From Deltaproteobacteria bacterium (GTDB taxonomy: Bacteria; Desulfobacterota; Syntrophia; Syntrophales; UBA2210), in assembly GCA_016930775.1 (NCBI GenBank), contig JAFGGB010000102.1:1-39825 (forward strand): DNA of 39,825 bases. The letters run 5' to 3'. Positions 33,812 to 39,825 of this stretch are shown piece by piece. The position numbers and the translations under genes are program-made. Under the pieces are notes generated by a model, which made no database searches, was not told the origin of the DNA, and was given only the letters and a program-made list of their open reading frames with translations. The stretch's first letter is position 1; every line of letters starts with the position of its first letter.

Positions 33812-35128
33812 GTGAAAGAAGCAATCAAAGTTGGTTTGATCGGGCTTGGAACTGTTGGCTGTGGAGTATACAAGGTCCTGACGGAGCAGTCTGAACTGAT
33901 TCGAAAGAGGCTTGGGATACCCTTGATTGTATCAAGAATCGCCGACATAGATGTAGATCGCATTCGGCCAGTGCGGGTTCCAAGAGAGATAATCACAACG
34001 GATGCCGCTCGCATCATCGATGACCCGGAGATCGATATCGTTATTGAGCTTATGGGAGGTTTCGAGCCGGCGAAGACCTTCATCCTCGATGCGATAGATC
34101 GAGGCAAGCAGGTGGTAACGGCGAACAAGGCGCTTCTTGCAACCTATGGAGATGTCATCTTTAAAACAGCCGAGGCGGGTTGCGTCGATATCGGCTTTGA
34201 GGCCAGTGTCGGTGGTACGATCCCTGTTATAAAGACCATCAAGGAATGCCTGGTGGCCAACAACATCCGGTCGCTTTACGGCATTATGAACGGCACCTGC
34301 AACTATATACTCAGCAGGATGACAGACGGAGGAGAAGATTTTCAAACCGTACTGAAGGACGCTCAGTCTCTTGGTTTCGCCGAGAGTGATCCCACCTATG
34401 ATATCGAGGCAATCGACACCGCCCATAAGCTGGCTATCTGTCTTTCGCTTGCCTACGGTACGAGAGTAAAACTCGATGATATATATCGCCAGGGCATTTC
34501 TTTTATCAGCCAAAGCGACATTGAGTTTGCCAGGGAATTGGGATATACGATCAAGCTTCTTGCCATAGCCATTGACAGGGGAGGAGCTGTGGAAGCCCGG
34601 ATTCACCCGACAATGATTCCCTTCGATCACCTGTTGTCAAGCGTGGGAAGCAACTTTAATGCCTTCCATTTTGTCGGAGATTCCGCCGGTTCGGTTTTCC
34701 TCTATGGTCAGGGAGCGGGCATGATGCCAACCGCGAGCGCCGTAGTCAGCGATATCGTGGATATAGGCAGGGACCTGGCATCAGGAATAGCTAAACGTGT
34801 GCCTCTCAGGTCATATCAGGAACGGGAGATACGTGATATCTCTCTTCTGCCCATCGACGATATCGTGACTAATTATTACTTTAGATTTTCTGCCGTTGAC
34901 AGGCCTGGCGTTCTTTCGAAGATATCCGGGGTACTTGGATTAAACAATATAAGCATAGCGTCGGTCATTCAGAAAGGCCGCCGTCTTGAAGGCGCAGTGC
35001 CTGTTGTCATGACGACTCACAAAGCACGGGAAAAAGATGTACGACAGGCTCTCCAGGAAATAGACCGGCTTGATATAGTTCTCGATAAGACTATTATAAT
35101 TCGAATCGAAGACGAGGAACTTATATGA
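33812..35128 (+). CDS. hom: Homoserine dehydrogenase (with C-terminal ACT domain)
   Basis: IKVGLIGLGTVGCGVYKVLTE, KQVVTANKALLATYG, GIMNGTCNYILSRM, DPTYDIEAIDTAHKLAI; ACT region AVDRPGVLSKISGVLGLNNISIASVIQ; GTG start. Confidence 0.97.
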   Translation: MKEAIKVGLIGLGTVGCGVYKVLTEQSELIRKRLGIPLIVSRIADIDVDRIRPVRVPREIITTDAARIIDDPEIDIVIELMGGFEPAKTFILDAIDRGKQVVTANKALLATYGDVIFKTAEAGCVDIGFEASVGGTIPVIKTIKECLVANNIRSLYGIMNGTCNYILSRMTDGGEDFQTVLKDAQSLGFAESDPTYDIEAIDTAHKLAICLSLAYGTRVKLDDIYRQGISFISQSDIEFARELGYTIKLLAIAIDRGGAVEARIHPTMIPFDHLLSSVGSNFNAFHFVGDSAGSVFLYGQGAGMMPTASAVVSDIVDIGRDLASGIAKRVPLRSYQEREIRDISLLPIDDIVTNYYFRFSAVDRPGVLSKISGVLGLNNISIASVIQKGRRLEGAVPVVMTTHKAREKDVRQALQEIDRLDIVLDKTIIIRIEDEELI

Positions 35129-36354
35129 AGTATGTAATACTCCTCGGAGACGGAATGGCCGATTATTCCATAGAGTCTCTCGGAAATAAGACTCCGCTGG
35201 AAGCGTCCGCAACGCCTAATATGAACCGTATAGCCAGTGAAGGAACTATCGGTCTTATCGACACGATACCCCCAGGAATGACTCCTGGCAGCGATGTAGC
35301 CAATCTTTCCGTTATGGGTTACGACCCCATCCTGCGCCACACGGGTCGCGGTCCGCTCGAAGCGGCAAGCATGGGTTTGCCCCTCGGGTTTGAGGACGTT
35401 GCCTTCCGTTGCAATCTCGTGACAATCAGCGGCGATGAAGAACCTACGATGGAAGACTTCACCGCAGGCCATATTTCGTCTGAGGAAGCCGCCGAGATTG
35501 TCAAGAGTCTCAACGGGTCTCTCAGAACGGATCATTTTGTATTCTACCCGGGAGTAGGCTACAGACACCTTCTGGTTTGGAAGGGAGGCCCTGCGGATCT
35601 GGACACAACGCCGCCCCACGATATTACAGGAAAATCTATTCAGCCGCATCTTCCGAAAGGAGACATGGCGCCTGCCTTGATCGAACTGATGGAAGCAGCT
35701 GCAAAGCTCTTGAAAAACCATCCGGTGAATGAGGCCCGACTGAAGAACGCAAGGAGAGCAGTCACATCCATATGGCCTTGGGGGCAGGGAAAGGCGCCTC
35801 GTATGGAACCCCTGACAAAACGTTTCGGCTTGAGAGGGGGCGTCATATCGGCCGTAGATCTTCTTCGAGGAATCGGAGTTTACGCCGGTCTTGAAATACT
35901 GCCTGTTGAAGGCGCCACGGGGTACATCGACACGAATTACAGTGGAAAGGCCAGGACAGCCCTGGAGTTTCTGAAGAACGGCGATTTCCTGTTTCTGCAC
36001 GTCGAGGCGCCCGATGAAATGGGACATGAGGGCAATCTCGATGGTAAGATTCATGCCATTGAGGACTTCGATTCCAAAATTGTGGGAGCTCTCCTGGAAG
36101 GATTGCCCTCTCTCGGAGACTTCAGAATAGTTGTGGCGAGCGATCATCCGACGCCCATCGCCCTCAAAACTCATGTGGCAGATCCCAGTCCTTTTGCCGT
36201 TCTTTCTTCACGGAAGGATGAAAATGCCGCCAGGGGTTTCGCGTTCTCGGAAAGGGATGCTAAGGCTTCGGGTATATTCATAACTCCCGGTTGCCGCTTC
36301 ATCGATCACTTCATAGGCGACTGGAGGACCATTGTTGGACAGTCACGAGCATAA
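35125..36354 (+). CDS. ApgM-family phosphoglycerate mutase-like protein; candidate alternative homoserine kinase
   Basis: MKYVILLGDGMADYSIESLGNKTPLEASATPNMNRIASEGTIGLIDTIPPGMTPGSDVANLSVMGYDP; VEAPDEMGHEGNLDGKIHAIEDFD; ASDHPTPI; ATGA overlap with hom. Confidence 0.9.
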   Translation: MKYVILLGDGMADYSIESLGNKTPLEASATPNMNRIASEGTIGLIDTIPPGMTPGSDVANLSVMGYDPILRHTGRGPLEAASMGLPLGFEDVAFRCNLVTISGDEEPTMEDFTAGHISSEEAAEIVKSLNGSLRTDHFVFYPGVGYRHLLVWKGGPADLDTTPPHDITGKSIQPHLPKGDMAPALIELMEAAAKLLKNHPVNEARLKNARRAVTSIWPWGQGKAPRMEPLTKRFGLRGGVISAVDLLRGIGVYAGLEILPVEGATGYIDTNYSGKARTALEFLKNGDFLFLHVEAPDEMGHEGNLDGKIHAIEDFDSKIVGALLEGLPSLGDFRIVVASDHPTPIALKTHVADPSPFAVLSSRKDENAARGFAFSERDAKASGIFITPGCRFIDHFIGDWRTIVGQSRA

Positions 36355-36751
36355 AGTGCGTGTTACCTACGCCGACACTGATGCAATGGGCGTAGTGTAC
36401 AATGCGAATTATCTTCGCTGGTTCGAAATTGGGAGAACAGAAATGCTCCGCCAGATCGGCCTTATCTACAGAGACCTTGAGCAGAGCGGATATTATCTCC
36501 CGGTCACGGAAGCTTACTGCCATTATCTCTCGCCTGCTCGATACGATGATTTGATAATCGTGCAAACCACAATAGCTTTCCTCAGACACGCAAGCATAAA
36601 GTTCGACTACAGGATTTGGGATGAAGTGAAAGATCGACTGATTGCGGAGGGATACACACGTCATGCTTTCATTGATGAAAGCGGCAAGATCGCAAGAGTT
36701 CCGCAAAATGTGAAGGAATACATTAAAAAACGGCAAGCAAAAGGAGTGTAA
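36332..36751 (+). CDS. YbgC/4-hydroxybenzoyl-CoA thioesterase-family acyl-CoA thioesterase
   Basis: VRVTYADTDAMGVVYNANYLRWFEIGRTEMLRQIGL hotdog thioesterase motif; TTG start with GGAGG SD. Confidence 0.92.
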   Translation: MLDSHEHKVRVTYADTDAMGVVYNANYLRWFEIGRTEMLRQIGLIYRDLEQSGYYLPVTEAYCHYLSPARYDDLIIVQTTIAFLRHASIKFDYRIWDEVKDRLIAEGYTRHAFIDESGKIARVPQNVKEYIKKRQAKGV

Positions 36752-36755
36752 ACAA

Positions 36756-37457
36756 GTGATAACGAAACGTACAAAGGCACGTGACATCAGCAAAGTAGAC
36801 CAGTTCCAGGAATATGCTTGGAGCATTATCAGGCTTGTGACGGAACAGAGGACAAAAGTGTTTCTCGTTCTTGGAATAATACTTGCTGCAGGCGTCATAG
36901 CGGGAGGCCTTTCATATTACAATTCAACCTACGAGGCATCGGCCGACACTGTCTATGCCACGGCAATGGTCTCTGAAACCGATATCCATAAAGCCTCCGA
37001 TGAACGGGAAGTCAACACAAAGGCCATAGATCGATACACGGCCCTCATAAACAAGTACCCCCGAAGCGAAGCGGCCACAGTGGCTCTGTATCATCTGGGA
37101 AATCTGTATTTTAAAACAAATGATATCGATAAGTCGATTCAGTCCTACGAGGAGTTTCTGTCGAAAAACCATAAAAACGAGCTTCTGAAACAGATGACGT
37201 TATACAGTCTAGGTTATTGTTACGAAGTAAAAGGGGATTTTGAAAAATCACTTGAAACCTTCACCAGTTTCGACAGCCAAATCGCTCAAGGCGCCTTTAA
37301 ATCGTTGAGCTATCTCAACATAGCCCGAGTGAACGAGCGGTTGGGAAAGACGGCCAAGGCCCGTGAATACTATAGTAAAGCTCTTGAAAACATGGCCGAT
37401 CCAGGCATGGCTGCTGTCGCCAAGTACAAACTTTCGACCCTGATTGAGAAAGGTTGA
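36756..37457 (+). CDS. Membrane-anchored tetratricopeptide repeat protein (YfgM/BamD-like architecture)
   Basis: N-terminal TM VFLVLGIILAAGVIAGGLSYY; TPR units (AATVALYHLGNLYFKTNDIDKSIQSYEEFLSKN; LNIARVNERLGKTAKAREYYSKAL); GTG start after AAGGAG. Confidence 0.8.
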   Translation: MITKRTKARDISKVDQFQEYAWSIIRLVTEQRTKVFLVLGIILAAGVIAGGLSYYNSTYEASADTVYATAMVSETDIHKASDEREVNTKAIDRYTALINKYPRSEAATVALYHLGNLYFKTNDIDKSIQSYEEFLSKNHKNELLKQMTLYSLGYCYEVKGDFEKSLETFTSFDSQIAQGAFKSLSYLNIARVNERLGKTAKAREYYSKALENMADPGMAAVAKYKLSTLIEKG

Positions 37458-37460
37458 TAG

Positions 37461-39272
37461 ATGATTGTTAAGGAATTGTTGTCAGGGAACGAAGCTATTG
37501 CCAGGGGTGCTTTAGAATGTGGCGTCGCATTCGGCGCCGGCTACCCTGGGACGCCCAGTACGGAAATACTTGAAGCCTTCGCGAAATATGAAGGAGTTTA
37601 TGCAGAGTGGGCCCCAAATGAGAAGGTAGCCCTTGAAACGGCCATTGGCGCCTCTCTTGCCGGCGTCCGGGCCATTGCTGTAATGAAACATGTGGGTGTG
37701 AACGTTGCAGCCGACCCTCTCTTCACGGTGAGTTATACGGGCGTCAGAGGCGGTTTAGTTATAGTCACGGCCGATGATCCATCTATGCACAGCTCGCAGA
37801 ACGAGCAGGACAACAGGAATTATGCGCGATTTGCCAAAATTCCCATGATCGAACCGGCGGACAGTCAAGAGGCCAAGGACTTCGTGCGCCTGGCTTTTGA
37901 GATCAGCGAGAGATTCGATACGCCTGTTTTCCTCAGATCAACCACGAGAGTTTCCCACTCAAAGTCAGTAACGACTATCGCAGAACCGGACAAGCCAGGA
38001 GGCAACGCGTCTGTCCTTCGAAATCCCGAGAAATATGTCATGGTGCCTGCCATGGCCCGCCTTCGGCGAATAGAAGTTGAAAAACGAATGGCTGCACTGG
38101 CTGAATATGCCGAAACGTTCCATGAAAACAAGGTGGAATTCAACGACCTTAAAATTGGCATCATATCTTCCGGCATGCCGTACAATTATGCCAAGGATGC
38201 CTTCCCGAAAGCATCGTTTCTGAAGCTAGGCATGGTCTATCCTCTTCCCGTTCAGATGATAAGGGATTTCGCATCGGCCGTGGAGAACCTCTATGTTGTA
38301 GAAGAACTGGATCCCTTCTTCGAAGACCAGATCAAGGCTCTCGGAATTGAGGTGAGGGGCAAGACTCTGCTTCCCCGTACCAACGAATTCGATCCCACGA
38401 TAGTTTGTACGTCACTTTCTTCAGGAGAAAAGGCGACGCGAGAAGCGCCGCCTGATATTTCTATTCCTCCGAGACCGCCCAACCTCTGCCCGGGTTGTCC
38501 TCATCGAGGCCTTTTCTACGTTGCCGGAAAGCTGGATGCCTTCGTGGCCGGCGATATCGGGTGCTACACCCTGTCATACATGAAACCATTGCGAGGTCTT
38601 GATTCCTGTATATGCATGGGCGCCAGTTTCGGTATGGCCCATGGTATGAGCAAGGCTTTGGGATCGAAAGGAAAGGGGAGGGTAATCGGCGTCATCGGTG
38701 ATTCCACATTTGTGCATTCAGGCATTACGCCCCTCTTGAATGCCTCCTACAATAAGAGCGATGCTCTGTTTATTATCTGCGATAACGCTACAACAGCCAT
38801 GACGGGAATGCAGGACCACCCCGGCACCGGTCGCACTCTCCAGGGGCTGCCGTCGTACAGGATCGATTTCATTCAACTCGCACAGGCGCTTGGCATTGAG
38901 GATGTCCACACTGTCAATCCTTTCAACATTTCCGAAACGAAAGAGATCCTCAAAGCTTCCCTGGAAAGGGAAGGGCCTTCTCTCGTTATATCCAAGGAAC
39001 CCTGCGCACTACTCAAAACGCAAAAGAAAAAAGCCCGTCGCCCGCTGATGGTGGATATTGACAAATGTATAGGCTGTAAACTCTGTCTCGGCCTCAATTG
39101 TCCGCCCATATCATGGAAGAATGTGACGGGAGGCTTCGATGGTCCGCTTACAGCCCAAGGGAAACCTCGCAAGGGTTTCGCCGTGATCGACAGCGCCCTC
39201 TGCAATGGTTGCAGTCTCTGCATGCAAGTCTGTTCCGCAAAGGCCATCAAGGAGGTTGTAGCAAATGGATGA
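37461..39272 (+). CDS. iorA: Indolepyruvate ferredoxin oxidoreductase, alpha subunit
   Basis: LLSGNEAIARGALECGVAFGAGYPGTPSTEI, NLCPGCPHRGLFY, GDIGCYTL, TPP-binding region, C-terminal ferredoxin cysteines CIGCKLC...CNGCSLC. Confidence 0.97.
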   Translation: MIVKELLSGNEAIARGALECGVAFGAGYPGTPSTEILEAFAKYEGVYAEWAPNEKVALETAIGASLAGVRAIAVMKHVGVNVAADPLFTVSYTGVRGGLVIVTADDPSMHSSQNEQDNRNYARFAKIPMIEPADSQEAKDFVRLAFEISERFDTPVFLRSTTRVSHSKSVTTIAEPDKPGGNASVLRNPEKYVMVPAMARLRRIEVEKRMAALAEYAETFHENKVEFNDLKIGIISSGMPYNYAKDAFPKASFLKLGMVYPLPVQMIRDFASAVENLYVVEELDPFFEDQIKALGIEVRGKTLLPRTNEFDPTIVCTSLSSGEKATREAPPDISIPPRPPNLCPGCPHRGLFYVAGKLDAFVAGDIGCYTLSYMKPLRGLDSCICMGASFGMAHGMSKALGSKGKGRVIGVIGDSTFVHSGITPLLNASYNKSDALFIICDNATTAMTGMQDHPGTGRTLQGLPSYRIDFIQLAQALGIEDVHTVNPFNISETKEILKASLEREGPSLVISKEPCALLKTQKKKARRPLMVDIDKCIGCKLCLGLNCPPISWKNVTGGFDGPLTAQGKPRKGFAVIDSALCNGCSLCMQVCSAKAIKEVVANG

Positions 39273-39825
39273 CAGAGTTAAGAGCCTTCTCCTTGTGGGC
39301 GTAGGCGGGCAGGGAATCATCAGGGCTAGTGATATCCTCACCCTTGCTCTCATGAAGGAGGGATATGATGCTAAGAAGAGCGAGGTTCACGGAATGGCGC
39401 AACGCGGCGGCTGTGTTTCAAGTTATGTTCGATTCGGGGCGAAAGTGTATTCTCCGCTGGCAGGCCGTGGCGATGTCGATATTCTCGTGGCATTCGAGAA
39501 GATGGAGAGTCTGCGGTATCTTGATTACCTGAGGGAGGGGGGAAGGGTCATTGTTAATGATCTGGAAATCTTCCCGCCTGCCGTTAATCTCGGAGAAGCT
39601 CTGTATCCGGAAAAGGTAATTCCGACCATTGCAAAACGCTTTCCCGATGTTTGTCTTGTAAGCGCAACAGCCATCGCGGAACATGCCGGTGATGCACGGA
39701 TGGCGAACACGATCTTGCTGGGAATTCTCTCTCGATATCTCCCGGTATCCAGGGACATCTGGCACGATGTTCTCGGAAGGAGCTTTGCGGGCGCCCTGGC
39801 GGAAAAAAATATCAACGTCTTCGAA
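39265..39825 (+). CDS. iorB: Indolepyruvate ferredoxin oxidoreductase, beta subunit (truncated by window end)
   Basis: My translation: MDDRVKSLLLVGVGGQGIIRASDILTLALMKEGYDAKKSEVHGMAQRGGCVSSYVRFGAKVYSPL...; open to 39825; overlaps the iorA stop. Confidence 0.95.
   Translation, partial: MDDRVKSLLLVGVGGQGIIRASDILTLALMKEGYDAKKSEVHGMAQRGGCVSSYVRFGAKVYSPLAGRGDVDILVAFEKMESLRYLDYLREGGRVIVNDLEIFPPAVNLGEALYPEKVIPTIAKRFPDVCLVSATAIAEHAGDARMANTILLGILSRYLPVSRDIWHDVLGRSFAGALAEKNINVFE

Noticed and set aside
33932-34630. 232-aa minus-strand ORF opposite hom
   Set aside because: Antisense shadow of homoserine dehydrogenase.
35017-36174. 385-aa minus-strand ORF opposite hom/apgM
   Set aside because: Lies antisense to a well-supported ApgM-family gene; low-complexity Arg/Ser/His-rich translation with no family motif; consistent with a codon-bias shadow ORF.
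1-39825. CRISPR arrays, transposases, integrases, phage genes, toxin-antitoxin or restriction-modification loci
   Set aside because: No regularly spaced repeats, recombinase motifs, or defence-gene families seen; the region reads as ordinary chromosome.

Overview
The window is a 39.8-kb chromosomal segment. The gene families suggest a syntrophic or anaerobic Desulfobacterota-like ('deltaproteobacterial') genome; this placement is inference only. I found no mobile elements, CRISPR arrays, rRNA or tRNA genes. Left to right it contains: a partial CaiB/BaiF CoA-transferase; a sodium:solute symporter with a 36-aa membrane ORF just upstream that is missing from the ORF track; a membrane-anchored Cache-HAMP-PAS-LuxR regulator; a cytidylate kinase-like/BON fusion; TrmN6-like methyltransferase, DUF721, a divergent MoaE and glycerate kinase; a glycosyltransferase plus phosphomannomutase; hflKC; a seven-gene LIV-type ABC transporter operon with two embedded acyl-CoA ligases; recJ; DUF4911, an unknown protein and a PpiC-type isomerase; rpmB; a 6-phosphofructokinase, a FAD protein, DUF523, purN and purM; recG; hom plus an ApgM-family gene; a thioesterase, a TPR protein and iorAB (iorB runs off the end). 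The strongest non-coding signals are (i) a promoter, a long imperfect stem and an intrinsic terminator forming a ~225-nt leader before the LIV operon (13938-14144), a riboswitch or attenuator-like arrangement whose class I do not recognise, and (ii) a perfect 13-bp inverted repeat overlapping the -35 box of a near-consensus recJ promoter (24100-24149). All family assignments come from reading motifs by eye; no database search was run.
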